The notes beneath the pieces are model-generated. The model saw only the letters and a list, made by a program, of their open reading frames with translations, searched no databases and was not told the origin of the DNA. 64,000 nucleotides of DNA, taken from positions 14,814,561-14,878,560 of the forward strand of contig NC_092466.1 of assembly GCF_047495875.1 (NCBI RefSeq), read 5' to 3'. The DNA is from Pithys albifrons albifrons (Eukaryota > Chordata > Aves > Passeriformes > Thamnophilidae). This document shows positions 26,201 through 41,200 of the stretch, piece after piece. A program made the position numbers and the translations under genes. The stretch's first letter is position 1; the number at the start of each line of letters is the position of its first letter.

Positions 26201-29200
26201 GCCAAATTCCCAGCATGGTAGACAGATCACCCCTACTCCAGCAAACTGCTTAGCAGGTACCCAACCTAGACACCTCCATCTTGCCTTCACCCTACACTGT
26301 TTGCCCAAGCCACCTGTAACCTTGGTCATTGTCCCTTCACCAGCCCTGCAGCAGGTAAATTTTGGGAAAACAGGCAACCAGTTACAAAACATCATCCCCA
26401 TTTCTGGAGAAAAATTGAGCTCAACAACATCAAGACAAAGATTCCAGCCAGGACAAACACATGCACACAGACCTCTGCCACACTGCAGCACTGAACAGGA
26501 AAATATCCTTTTCTAGAAACTAGTGAGTCCACCCACAGAACAGTCCTGATGCTCCTAAGGCTGATCTCATCCAAGTATCACCACTTTCCCCAATACTCCA
26601 CACAACACATGCTTTGAGGAAGAAGTGTCCAGGACAAGGTTATATTCCGATTAGTTCTGTAAAAGTTGATTAAGGGTCCTGAGTCTTCTTATAGAAGATG
26701 AATATTCAAACAGTGCTTTTCACAGTGCTGATGTCATTTTTTAGAGCTTCAAACAGAATTGCCTTTGTGGCTACACAAGTATTTTTACTGGGCTGGTATC
26801 AGCCCTGCTCCTTTATTAAAGGGAAATTATTGATAACCTACGTTTTAACAGAGTAAAATACATATTTACATGGTATGTCCAATAATCTTCATGCTCCCTC
26901 ACTCCCCAACCCCTGGGCTTGCCAGGCATAGAGGAGTATGAGAACGCTTTAGCTCTCTCCAGAACAAATTTAAACCACAAATGATGCACAAGTTATTACT
27001 GTTATTACAGGAAAAAAGAGACTCCTTAATCATAAAAGAAATGTTACTCAGGCACTGATCTGAAAAACTTGTACCAAAAATCAAGTGGGGCAGAAAGCCC
27101 ATGCCAAAACCAATTTGCCTGTGCATGGTTCCCAGGCCGTTTTCTGAACAGAGCTCTCTTCGCAGGCAACTGCTGGGGTTACATCTTAGAAGGTGAATGA
27201 TAAAGAAACATGACTCTGTTGAGAAACAACTACCGAGTCTAAAAGCTGGGCTGTGCAAGAGATACAACTCTCTATTCCTACCACAGAGAGCTTTCTGGAA
27301 AGGAAAAAAAAAGTAAATCTAGTGACTTCCAGGTCAGTTGAAGACTAGGTGGTTGAACATCTCTACAGTAGGGACATTTCAGCTTATCAGTAACCAGAAC
27401 AAAATCTCAAAGGACAGTTTTAAAGCTCAGAAGCTATAACATTAGAAAAGCAAAGAAAGTGGCTATTCAGGTTACATTTGTGTATTGAGGAATTTAAGGT
27501 TTATTTGGTTCTTTTTCAAGTGAGGTGAAATAACCACATCCCATGTCTGGACTTCTTTACTCACACAATGCATTCTCCCTTCCAACATCACTATGGCAAT
27601 CTCAGCCATTTGCAGCAACTTCATACTCTGCTCTATGTTTGCTCTACTCCACAGAGCAGCTTTTCAAATACCAACAGACACAACTCCTGCAAGGTACCCA
27701 CCAGACAGGACATTCTACCTCTAACTGCTGCACATGCCATCTGCACTACAAGGGAATTACAAGGTGATCATAAAATCTTTATCTTGAGCAAATTTCATGG
27801 TTTTCTGGTAAAAACTGAAAGTAAGAAACAGGGGAAGCTGTTGGCTGAGCAGCAAAAAACATGGTCCCTGGATGAGATATATGGAAAGTATTAAACACTG
27901 GACACCACTTGTTCCTGGTATAAGGCAGGGCACCTAAAGACTATCACACACATCTTGGGCAGATCTTTGAGGGCCTGGCACTCAGTTCTCATCCAGCTGC
28001 ACACCCACTTTCAGCTTTCACACTCAGCACCTATCCCCTCCCTCCCGGTCTCCACACCACTAGCCTTCCCCCTTGCCCTGATGGGGGAGACAGCCTGAGC
28101 CTGATCTTCATCTACTTCCCCATATCCAGCAGCCCCTCGAGCTTGGTGCTCTGGGCCCACACACAGCCTGACAAGAAACTCTGAACTACAGCCCTCGCTT
28201 TCTCAAAGTCTGCTCAGGTGTAAAGCTCCAACGATTCCTTTTTCTTTGCCATTTTTCTCTCCCTCCTCCCTCTCCCCCCAGCCCCACCAACACTTTCAGG
28301 CCACACACTGAGCCAGGAGGATGGAGTATATGAGGACCACTGCAGCACTCATGCTGTTTCAGGCCCCCCCAACTCAAGACAATTTCTAAGAGTCGTTTCT
28401 TATCCTCCCCTCTGTGAAATGATTTCTGCTAATTGCCTGGTGGGAATCAGTTATAGGTGGGGGAGACTCTCCCCACATACACACCCTAGCCCCTAATTGG
28501 CTTATTGAAGTTTTAACGGGGCTTTCACCTGGAGAAACTGGTAATTATTCCCTTCATTCCCCTCTTGCTTGTACCTGTAGCTTCACACTTGGGGCCTGCC
28601 TGGCTCCACGGGGGGCACTTTGTTCCCTCTAACTACAGGCCCCACACAAATGGGCCCAGCAGCAGGAGAACACAGCAAAGTGGTAATTTTCAGCCCAGCA
28701 TAATTAGCCAAGGTTCTTTCAGCCCAAACTGCTGAATGGGCAGAGGGCTGCTGGGGAGGGTGCGCCATGTGGGAATGGCAGAACAGGGGCTGCTCTCAAG
28801 GGGCAGACAAAGACCTCTTGGGAGCTCCGATCTGGGGCAAGCAAGAGGAGGGGGTTGGAGCGGGACAGTCTGCCTGGCAGAGCTGGGACACGATCAGCAG
28901 TGGACACACACCAAGGATGTCAGCCCATGACAACCATCTTTCGCCCAGCCTGTGGAACAGGGCAGTGCAGGATGCCAAAAGAGGAATAAGGGAGAAGAGA
29001 CATCCAGTAATGCACAATAGGAGGATGTGAAGGGGTGCAATGCATGACAGATTTGTGAAGGCCTGGTGTAGCCTATGCCCCCAGGTCAGGATTTCTAGTC
29101 TAGTATCTTGGCACTGAGATTAAGAAAGACTTGAGGAGAATAAGCTGGACAGTGCAAGTCCCAGCTAGGATAGCAAGAACTGTGCCAAGGACAGAGTGAG

Positions 29201-32200
29201 AACTCTTATTGCTGAAAAAAAATAAAGGAAAAATAATTCAACTTCTTCAGCAGCATCTCCAAAAGTTAGGCGACAAGCAGAACCAGGAGGACAGCAATAA
29301 TGGCTCCAGGTTCTCTTTTGCTATCTCCCATTAGCAAACCAAAACTGTTTTTCATAGTGGCACTTCACTTGTTCTGCCCCCCTTCCTGCGACAAGACTTT
29401 GTTTCAGTAAAACTAACAGGAAACCCAGCGCATGTGGGTTGACCAAAAAACCTGGCTACCAGTGTATTGCTCCTGTGTCAAATCAGACTGGAGTCAGTTG
29501 TTCCACAAGCCAGAAACTGGCATTCTGTGGCATGCTGCCTCTGCTGATTCTCAGGATTTGTTAGCATCTATGGCTTCTTTGAATTTATCACTATTGCCTT
29601 CAAGATAGAAATGCCTGTCCTGGCTGATTGGGTCTTGTAGGCCAGTTAGAGCTACTCAGATGAATTGATGTTCACAACTTCAGTGCAATGGCATCTGGGG
29701 TTTGGTTTGTTGGTTTTTTAAATGTTAAATCATAGTTTGAAAAAAACTCATCTTGTCTCCCTTATGATTGTGATATCCTACTGGAAAGCAAGAATTGTCA
29801 TAATCTGAAAGCTTGGTCCTGACTCTGCAATGAAGACCAAATGAAAGCCGGGCAAGTGAAAAGATGCCACTACTTTTATCAAAGGACCAGGTACACCAGA
29901 GTGCTGAACAAGCCCGAGGAGATGGTGCAATCCCAACAAGGAAAGGAGATCCTCAGGGACTCCAGCTGTAGCAAGGGGGCAGGCAGGCAGCACAACCCTC
30001 AGGACACAGACTGTAATTTCTGAGCTGCCTAAAATACAACTGTGACACAATGCTGCAGCAGGCTGCAAACTGGACAAGCAAGCTGACTGATTCCACCCCA
30101 TGACTCTGGTTTCTTTTCAGGGCATATATATTTCTATCACATTTTACTAAAGACTCTCACAGAAAGGGCCATTTTTCAATTTCAATCCAATTGTTGCAGC
30201 CTCACCCAAGCAGCTTTAAGTACTTGTCACAGATGAGTTCAGCCAGATGAAACCTCCTTAAAAGCAACCTTTGATACTTCTGGACAAAATAGGCTTGCTG
30301 TGAAATCCACACCAGCATCTGAGAAGCAGACACCAAGAATAAATATACACAGACCCATGTTGACCAGGCCAGTTTCAAGCCTGTGCAGAGAAATATAGTG
30401 AACATTCCCTGCACTAGTGGGGAAAGATATGTAATGTTGCCTGTGCTCATATCTTACCACAAACCTTACATTGTCCAGGGCTTTTTCCTCTTACAACCCC
30501 ATACCCTACAAGAGGACACATAGAACTGATTGAAGCAAATACTCCAGCTGTCATTGCTTTGAACAGAATTCTAAATACAGGCTGACGTGTTAAAAATGCC
30601 TAAAGAATCATGATGCAAAAGAAGAAAACCTCTCCTATTTATAAAATACCTCCTTTCTACTTTTTAAGTTTCAGGACTGCCAAGACCAATCCCAATACAT
30701 CTTCAGATATGACTGGCAGAGTTTTCAGTTAACAAGTGTTGTTTTAAAAATGCATGCGTGTGTAAATATATATGTATATAATGACCTTTTATATAAGTTT
30801 TTCCATTAAAACATATGACAGAAAATGACTTTTCAATAACCAGAAATCCCTGCATGCCAGTGAGGTCAGGGGGAGGGGAGAATCCTTTCACGTTTGCCAG
30901 AAAACTAAAACCCAAGAATGTTTCAGTTTAAGAGCAGAGGTGGGAAGGAATTTCTTTTCCTGATGCCACATGCCATTAATTATTTTTGTCTTATTCTTTT
31001 TGCCATTCACACACACACACACATACCAAATTCAAACTTCCATATTCAGGAGAATCTTAAAAAAGGGATCAGGGTAGTGAGGAAGAGGATTTCTCAACAA
31101 CCATCTACTTTCATTATCTTACTACAACGGGCAGTAGATATTTCACCATGCAGAGGCAGGAGCTGTAGTTGTTTACACTTACAGGGAAAAGAAGCCCAGT
31201 CACATAAAAACAGTGTGCTTGATTTTCCTGCTCTGCACGATGATATTCAAACAATTTACAAATTAAGTCTAAGTGACTTCCTCAGCAGGGGAGAGGCAAA
31301 TAGTGCTCAGAGGGTTTTAAGAAGTCAAAGACCAGCAAAGGTGAAAGGGGAAAAGTGTGTATATGCAGCACATGCTACACAGAGTGGCCGAGGACACTGA
31401 GGCATGGAGACACAGGTGCTCTGTGGAGGAGGCAAGCAAAGCCTCATCTGCGTTTAACTCAGCCATGAAATGACTCCTAGAGCTTTCCTGCTCAGATCAT
31501 TCCAGTCCTGACATGGACACGCTTGCAACAACTTTAATTCGTTTGCCCTTAAAGCAGTTTCCACCTCCCCAGTTCTCCACTCCATGCAATATGATTTGCT
31601 TCAGGGTTTTCATGTTAAGTGTTTGGAGCTTGTCAACTGTTCGCCCTTAAGCAACCAAGATCCTGAATCAAGCCCTGCTCTCCATCTGCAGGTTCAGGGC
31701 ATGCTTGGTTGTGAGCAAGCACCAGAGTGAGAAATCAAACAGGAGAGCCAGAAACCCCAGCCCCGTACGCAGAGAAAGGCACACGGGTTTCATCAAACAC
31801 ACAACACGCCTCTAAGGCACAAGGAGGTTTAGCGGCCACACAGATCCTGAAACACCCAAAAACTTACTGGAAAAGTTTTGCAGAAGGCAGAGTTCAAACT
31901 ATCCTGACAATAATATACAATAAGACACAGCTTCGCAGCACAAGTTATCACCTTCAGTATCTGTAATCAGGCAGGGCTGCAAGGCAGGCCAAGAACTACT
32001 GAATTTCACTGATAACTGAGATTAGCCAGATGAAGATAGGAAGGGGATCAGACAAAATAGATGGTATAGAGATGGGGAAAGAACAAGACAAGAAGGTGAG
32101 TAATAATTTATTATCATGCATTATCATGCATTAATACCAGTATATTGGAAAAAAATCAACACATGAAATTGGGAAAGAGGGAAAAGATTGCACTAGAAGG

Positions 32201-35200
32201 GACTGGAAAAAAGTCTCTTCAGGCACACATCTCAACTCTGCAATGGAACAGAGGATTTCCTACACACATTGTCCTTTGATGACAAGAAATACCTGAAAAA
32301 GGAATATGAAGCACCACACTGCCTCCTGCCCCTCCTGCTGAGATGAAGCAGGACGACCTGCTGGCAGTCAGTCCTCCAACACTTCAAGGAATAGAAGTCT
32401 GGAAGCTTTAGATGCACAGGCAGCTTTGCAAGCAGGAGTGTGAAACCACAGTTTCCTCTTTTCTTTTCCGTGGCCTTCCCTATTCCCATGTGCTCTGAGG
32501 ATTTAGGAAGTCACATCCAAAACCACAATTATTAAAAGGACAATTTTTACTTGGCAAGTCAAACACCCATACAAAGAAATGCCAGAACCAAGCTCATTCT
32601 CATGTCCTACAGTGAAATAAGCACATTACTAAAGCATCACTACTATTTGATTCTGCAGCAAGTTACAAGCATTGCAATCGAAGGTGTCACTGATCTTTAC
32701 CACATGAATACAGAAGATCCAACTACATGGCCACCAATTCATGTTAGGCTGCATCTCTGGGGACTCCAGTCAGAGGCTTCATGGGGAGGAACCAACTGGC
32801 TTACCAATTATAGCTCAGGGATGCCTACATTGAACTCCACTCTGGATACCAGCTGGCCAGTAAGTACCTGCAACAGTCATGGGCTGCTAGAGGTTCACAC
32901 AACGCCATCAGTTGGGGTGGCTTGGGAAAAATATTAGAACTGTAAACAGAGCAGAGGGTACACAGAGGGAGGAATCATTCCCTGATATAACCTAGCAAGA
33001 CAATCAGGCAAAAGGTTTAAAAAGAGAACAAAGTGTTTCTTCCTCAGGACACAACACTGAATTGGAAATGAGCCTATGAAGCCCAGAACATTAACAGGCT
33101 CAGAAAGAAGAGATATTTCCTAGCTCTGTGAGCAGCTCATGAAAGAAACACTGAACAGATGCAAACTCTAGCCATGGAAATCCTAACCTCCCTTCAGTGG
33201 GAGGTGGGAAGGAACAGGCAGGAAAGGATCTTTTTGCTCTTGTCTGGTTTATTACCTTCTCCCCAGAAATCTACTACTGACCACTGCTGAACACCAAACA
33301 CTGGGGTAGATGGATGCTGGACTGACCACCGTGGCCAGAAGAACAAGAGAACAAGAGAAATGTCCATGGCCCATCCAGCTCCCCATTTTGTCTCCAGGAG
33401 CGGTTCAGGAAGAACCTGGGCAACCTCCTGTGGCCATTCTCTTTGTACTGCCTCAGCATCCATTCACTACACACTGTGTGAAGAAATACTACCATTCATT
33501 TTAAAGCAATCTCCTAGTAACTTCAAAGGTCTCTAGTTCTACTATTGTAGGATTTGGTGAATAACACTTCCATATTCAAGCTTACCCCCCATCACCTTAC
33601 TCTCTCTTTTTTTCAGGCTGGTTTTATCAGGACTGCCTAACAGAGGCAACCAAATATCAGCACATCAACTTCTGCAGAGTGCTTGACTTGGGACCAAATA
33701 TGGGGTAAGGCCAAAAATAAGATACAAACTAGTAATGCAGCCATTTCTTTAGCACAGAAGTGTTCCTCTGCTGTATTTTCTCTTCAAACCCTGCTGGTTT
33801 CATTGCCCCCTCTGAGGCAGGTTGGAGTTTACTGGTTGCTCCAAACTTCGAGGTTTCAACCAGCCTCAGTCATTCCTAGATCATCAGGGAACATATCACT
33901 GTCTCTACTGCAAGAGCTGGAGAGCCAACACAGCTTTGAGGACCATCAGGGTCTCACAAACCATAGTTTGGGAAGCAGAGGGCTGAGACAAAGAGTACAT
34001 CCCACACACAGGCATGTAGGATGGTGAATGGAGCACCATGAACATATAACACCTCTTTAGAGCAAGACAGTGGTTGCAGCAGTTGTGCTTAGTGCAAATG
34101 GCAGGGAAGGTTAAGAAGACCTCACAAATCCTAGATAAGGAACCACAGAACACATTACAGGCAACACTACACAGAAAGAACAGACTTTCCACTCTGCCTT
34201 CCAGTCTGGAGCAGTCTCACACTGCTCTGAAAAGAACCAGAGGCAACAGAGCCAAGGAAAGAGTCAGAGCCATACAATTCCATCCATGTTTCCACTGTGC
34301 AATTCCACACACAACAGAGATACGGAATGCCAGCAACCCAGGGAAACTGAAGCTTAGCTACAGGCAAGAGGCACTCTGGCATGCTCCATTTTTAACCATA
34401 TCAGCCCACAAGCCAGATGACTGCATACATTGTGAAGAAACTCCCATTCTTCAGAGGAACTGTTTTCCCTTCAAGCCTGACTATCTCCTCTTACTCATTT
34501 GCTCCTCTCAAAACTCCAGCCTCTCTGGTCCTACTCCCATCTTCTTTCTACCTCCTCCAGCACTTCAAAAGTAGCTTGCTTTACTAATCTAGAACCCAAC
34601 TGATGCATTTGCTCATTTTAAACAGTCTACCAAGCACCTTTTGTGAGAACTGAAGTGATTGGAGAAGGCGAGAATGGGAGACATCATTATCCTGATGAGT
34701 GCCAGCCCTAATATGGGAGAAGCCCATCTCTGAGCTATGCTTTCATTTTTAACAGTATTTTCTCTAGGCCTGAAGATACTCCTGTGGGCAGTGTTATGCT
34801 CTATGTCAAAATGCCAAACTTCAGCACCAAGTGTTAAGTCAGAGATTTACATTTATGACTTCTGTAAATTCTTATAATCTGTAACCTCATCCCAAGCACA
34901 CGGATGACAGAGCCTGCCCAGGATGAAGGCAATGCTGCTGTAAACATACTCCCACTCCGCTAGGAGCCACTTTCTGTGCAGACAGAATCCTTCCTTCAGA
35001 ACTTTCCTACAATCTGTATTCCTATGCTTACATATTCCTTCTCCTGAGCTGACACGGGAAAGTTTGTATCTGTAGATTGGCAGAACAACATTGCATACCA
35101 CACATCCGAAGAAAGTCTGCTTTTCTCTTCCTCTTCTTTCTCTTTTTCTTCTTCTTTTTCCCACTCTTCCATTCTCCTCCTCAGCCTTTCCTGGGAACAC

Positions 35201-38200
35201 TGACTGATAAATAAACCAACTCCTACTTGGAAAAAAGAAACGGCCTCCCACTACTTCTAATCCAGAGATACAATGCAAAACCTTGTCCCTTGATTTCAAT
35301 CTAAGTTGTTCTTTTCACCCCTGTATACATACAGTTGCACATACAAAGCACATCCATGCATAGCTGTTTCTTAAGTTGGCCCAAGCTATCAGGACCTTCA
35401 AGCTGTGCACAAGACCCAGTGCAACCACCAGACATTCTGTGCTGGAAGTTGGCCATTGCCCTCCCAGGGAGATATGCAAATTCCTGTTGGATATAACAGC
35501 TCTAGTTAGAGGTATAATTAGACAAACACATCTTAAACAAGTGCTTTGCACAGTATGGAGTTGATATGCAGTGTAAAGCAGACTTGAATTGACTCCATTG
35601 ATCTTAGTCAAAAACATTTCTTTGCTTAAAACAAGCCAGTGCATTTTGGATAGTCTACAAATTTGATTCACCAAGTACTTGCATCAAAAAGCTACCATCA
35701 CCTGCAATCTCCTGTAGTCTTTTTAGTTTCCTTCATGAAAACCAGGACTAGCACCTGCCTTCATGTGCACATCATCATCACTTTGTCTTAATAAATAAAG
35801 AATTGGTGCTTTATACAATTCTTCATACAGCAGTTTGAAACCTTCACTCTGATAAATTCAATCCTTCCTCAGTTCTCTTCCAAATATATTCTTTACTTCT
35901 AGAAGAACCAAGGGCAGGGGGAAATCCCCCAAAGAGGCCCAGTGCTTCCCTCCTTGTAATGAAACCCTGTAATGGAATGCCCTGCACTCCAATTAGGAAG
36001 AAATGCTAATTTTCTCCAGTTGAGCACCCCCTCTAGATGTATCTAATTTGTTTCACTGCTTTCATCTCTCCACTCCATCACATTTTCATTTAAAGGTTAT
36101 GATCTGTTTGTGCCCTCCATGCCGCACCCTGACAAGACACCCCTATGAGAGGTTGCAGGGGCCATGTTGCCCTTCCTAACCCCCTTCCCAAACAAAAACC
36201 AAAGCTTTTTTCCCTCCACTGCCTCTTTAAGAAATGCAGAAGGATAAGGGGAGGAGCAGGGAAATGGGAAGACAATAATTAAGAATAAGAAGTAAGCCCT
36301 CTTGCAAGTTAGGTTGTTTGTGGTTTCCAACAAAAGGTTAGAGACCTTTGTACCATGATCAACACCAGTATGACCAGTGCAGGTCAGGTGGGAGCAACAG
36401 CATTATAGAGTTTTGCCACTTCTGCAGATCATTTTTGGAACAGCTGCCATGAAAGAATACCCTTTTGGAAAAGGTTTTGAGATGTTGTTTAGCTCCTTGC
36501 AGGGCTGGAGAATACATTTTCTCTCACCTGTCACAGAGAGAGTCTGATCAGAAAGGACATGAAAAGTTGGCTCAGCTGAGGAGAAAGCCTCAATAAAGCT
36601 TTTCCACTCCTCTTTGAGTGGCTTATGCCTTGCCCTGGGAGCCTGTGTTTTGATAAGTTCCTCCTGGAGAACACAGACTTGAGATGGGTAGTGTGGGTCT
36701 TGGAATAGCTCTTGATGGCATCCATAGGTCTGTGCTGCCATGGCTGTGGCTGCCTGTGGGCAGACTTGCAGCTCCTCAGGGCTGAATCCATCTGGACAGG
36801 ATGCCCACCCAAAGAGTCCTCTACAAAGGCTGTGTGTATACCACATAGGAAAAAGGCATCCAAATCACCATGCTGGTGCCACACCACTTTCCACAGAAAT
36901 TTCAATGGACATTTTCACCAAAAGACTATTATTGAAAAAATTAATAAAAGTGCAGCTACCAGCCTACATCCAAACCAGGCTTCCTTGCAGCCTGCCCGAA
37001 TATTCTCAAACAAAACAGTATCCATGGAGCTGAATTCATGGTCTTCATTACATACAATTCATTATTTATGTTCAGCCTCTCCCTCCTTTCCCTTCAATTT
37101 TCTCCTTCAATTCTTGTCCATCTACACTCTCTAGATAGAATTTTCACCACACACCTGTTCTCAACACTGTGTAAGTTGGAAAAGCCCAAAGAATCTCTTT
37201 GGAGTCAAGTCAGCTATGCAGACCCTGACTGAAAAGGAGCGGAAACTGCAGGGTCCCACCTGTGGCACTGCCTGTAACAACTCTTGGAAAAAGGAGACGA
37301 AAAGCTGGACATGCTGACCAGCTCTTGAGCAGCCTGCTCTTGACAATAACATGAAGCTGGAAAAGTACTACAAGAGTGTTTTCTAATAGGCACTTTGCTA
37401 ATACTGCCCAAGATACCAGCTCCCTCCTGGTCATTTCCTCCTGCAACCACTGAATCCCATTGGTCAGAGCGTTATATGCTCCATTACAAGCTATTTCCTC
37501 TCTACATTTTCAATGTCCCCAAAAGCTTTTGCAGAAAGTCTTGATGATCTCCCTTCCTGCCCCCCTCGGCAGACACAATTCCCTCATAATTTGATTTTCT
37601 GGCACTACAAACAGGGAGCGGGTAGGAGGCACACAAAGATTTACTCTTCATATATAGCACCTTTGCCCCTTCCTCCCCCTCCAGGCCCCCTCTCTATCTG
37701 GTCCATGCAAACAAACCCCGAGTGGGAAAGAGCATTTGGAGGAGGCCTGTGTCTGGGCCAGCTGCCTTTCATCCAGAAGATGCCTCTTCCCGTTGGAAAA
37801 TACAAGCATTGTGTGAAAACATTTTAATATATTCATGCACATTCCTATAGCTTGCAGGAGCGAGTGGGTCCCAGCATCCTCCCCTCCCTGCCTTCCAAAT
37901 GATTTTCATAGGCAGCGTTGCACTGGGAATGCCACTTGTTTTCTCAAATACCCGCGAGTATGTAAATTGTGGGAATATGCAGGCCAAGGGCTGCGGTTTT
38001 ATTGTGCTGTAGAAAAGATTTTACTAATTACTTGCCTAAACTCCAAAGCAGTACGCCTGCTTTTTATAAAGCGGGAGAGCAGGGAAGGTGGGGGTGGTGG
38101 GAAGAGGAGGAGGGGGACTAAAAAAAAAAAAAGAGGGGGGAGAAGAGAGAGTAAAGGGAAAGAGGGAGAAGGAAAGGGAGCACAAGGGATGCATTTCAAA

Positions 38201-41200
38201 GTTTCTTCAGCAACTGGATGGGGGGGTGCTGGGCCCAATGTGAAATCATAGAGGTCAAAGGTGGGTCTTCCTCCCTTGTGAGAAAGTGGTGAATCAGGAC
38301 GGTTTATCAAACGATCATTTTCTTTTGAAACTGGGAGGCAGCGGCTGGGACAATTCTGCAGATGTGCTTGATGAGTTCGGGACAAAAATGGGCCGCCTCC
38401 TCCCCCCCACCCCCTTTAAGGTCTCCCATCAGGGGTTGCTTCTCCCTCCACTGCTTCCAGGACCCTCCCCTCCCTTCTTCAGTGGTCAGCTGAGACCCCC
38501 ACCCACTGACCGCCTTTGTATTCCTGGCCTTTGGACACAGTGACAGGGCCCTTTATGAGACCCCAATCAAGACCCCCATGTCACAGGTACCTAGTAGAGA
38601 TACCAGACCCTTTTCAAATGAGGAACAACAAGGAAAATATGCTGGCCCATTGTCCTAGCACGGCACCAAGGGAGATGAAAGGGACAGGCTGCTCCCTCTC
38701 CACAGACGGCCTGCCAATCAACCCTGGTTATTAAGGTCACATGTGGAAATTCTTTTGACTTACACCTAATCAAAGATGCACCAGGGACTTTTGAGACAAC
38801 ATAGGGGAAGGTGGGAAGGCAGGAATCCTCCCGCCCTCTCCATCCATAAATACAGTGCAGCTTCCAAAGAGAATTAGTGGGAGTTACCCCAGTTAGTGCT
38901 GCAACACACTTGCCCCAAGTACCACTGGGGCAGCAGAGCTGAGCTCCACGCTGGCATCCAGCCTCAGGAGAGCTTAAATCTAATGCATTCCTCAGTTACA
39001 GACTGAGCAACACTGAAGGTCGGCAGAAGTCACAATCGAGGACACTGTGTGACAAGTACTAAGCATGTCCTTTCCCATTCCTGACAGCTTTGGATGCACA
39101 GGCTGTGGGCTTCATGAAACATGCTCAGCACCATCCAACACTGGGCCTTGAAGAATCAAAAAATGAGGAGATGTGAACCTATGAATGTCCAAAAGCTAAA
39201 GCATCTGGAAGAGTGGATGAATGCCAGCAGTGCAGAGCCCACATTCTGAATCCCCCTTGCATGGTACAGGATGAAGATACTAAGATTACATTGATGGTGG
39301 CAGTTCTTAAGACTATGCACAGAGAGGAGTTAGGACCCACCTGCTGAGACAGAACCACCAGATGGGCACAAAACAGTTAGAGTATGGGTCAGATGGGAGC
39401 AGAGAAGGACATCCCACCAGTTCGCTCCAGACCACTTGGAATAAGGGTAAGATCAACTGCCCCTGAAAGGTTGTTCTGCATCACTCACTGTCTGAGTCAT
39501 CACCACAAACTCAGAACATTTAGACACGTGAGAACAGTGACACAAGAAATGACAGATGAGTCTGTGATAGTTCACACAAAATGGAAAAAAAAATCCAAAC
39601 TGCAGTACAGACACATTTTTCAGCATATATAGGATGCTTCTGCAAGTGCATGACTTCAAATTAGGTCCTCCAGAGGAGTCACATGGTAAGTCACGGCCAC
39701 CACTGGCACACTTAAGATCAATCTTGAAGAAACAGAAATTTCTGGCATCCCCCTTTACGTATCATATCTACCATCATATAGGGATTCCCCTCCTGATCCC
39801 ACTGCCAGCTTGCTGCTCTCATTGTATTGGCATCCTTTAAAGCCCACCTGGATCAAGATCTTAGTGAAAGGAAAACAAATTTGGGGTGGTAGTACAGTGA
39901 AATCATGAAAAGTGTGACAGTCACAGCAACCAGGCTGCAGGTTTCATTATGATAAATACTGCTCATTTTCCTATGTATTTTAGCTAAAAGTATCAGTTCA
40001 GTGCTACTTGAAGCCCCTCAAATCCTGTCAGAGAGCCTGCAGAAGATAACACCCTATCAGTGGTTACCAGCTGGGTAAGAGATGAGAAGTGAAAGATTCC
40101 AAAAGAGCTCTGGCACAAAGATTCATGTCTTTACACTAATGCTACTATACTGCTTCTCCACTGAAAGTCATTGCCATTCCTAACACTATCCCCTTGTTCC
40201 TTGGCTCTTATGCAGTAGCTGAAGCAGGTGGAAAACAGCTTTTTCTTCTTGATGTTGAAGCAACTAGTTCTTATACCAGAAATTGCTTAGCTACAGCAAG
40301 ACATGGCCTGGTTTAGATTGTTGAAAGCCAAGATCAAACAGACACTTCTCACCAGCTCTCTCCTCCAGCAAGGTGCAAGTGCTCAAAGGAGAGGAGAATA
40401 AAGTTCTGCAGCACAAAGACAGACTGCCCTTACTTCAGGGCAATATCCTGCACTATCACCCTCCTTTCAAATGCCAATGCCAGGCTGAGGACCAGTCTCC
40501 TGCTGTCCTCACAGTGAATCAACACTGCTTTAAAGGGGCTAGGCTGCTGTCTTAGGACACTACAGCTTCACTTCCCATCTCGGGGCATGAGCTTGTATCC
40601 TCTGAGTGACACCTCTGGCCTCATCTGGGAGGAGCAACAGTGGAAGCTGAGCCTGGTTAGAGCCACCTGCACCTGGGCCTCTCACCGTGCAGGAAAGGTC
40701 CATCCCTCTGTGTCCCTTCCCACCCAAAAAACAATCATTTGAAAGGCCGGGGAGGGAACAGATACCACTCTAATTGCAGGAGTGAAACCTGGCATACTCC
40801 AGCTCATCTCCCTTTGCACACTGTTTCTCCTTCTCTTTGAACCTCTGGTGCAGCTTGTCAGGTCGCTGCACTCCTGAGAGATCAGAAAAAAATACATCAG
40901 TGATTACTGTTGTACACTGATACGCAAGCTGGAAAAAGAGAGAGAGAAAAAGAGAGAACAGCCTCCATGTGTCAGACTATGAAAGGGCTGCGACTGAAGC
41001 CGCCTGAAAAACAAACCCTTAATTTAAATGTTAATGAAAGTGCTGAAGAGACATCAGAGGCTTTCATTTCTCTACAAGGAACAGAATCACTAGGTCTAGA
41101 ATTTATGGCCCACTTCACCTCCCCTCTCCTCTTCTCTGCTCCATCAGCCACAGAAGTTAGGAAAGGAAAAAAACCCTAATTTTAACATTAACTCCACACT

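Noticed and set aside
32103..32133. Tandem TTATCATGCA copies
   Set aside because: Only two to three short units are present. This is too little to call a repeat array or a regulatory element.
34074..34574. Plus-strand open frame of 166 codons
   Set aside because: It has no recognised domain, no conserved start context and no nearby promoter-like sequence. Most likely chance.
34853..35299. Minus-strand open frame of 148 codons with a Lys/Arg/Glu-rich middle
   Set aside because: The charged stretch is only the translation of the pyrimidine-rich simple tract at 35119-35182.
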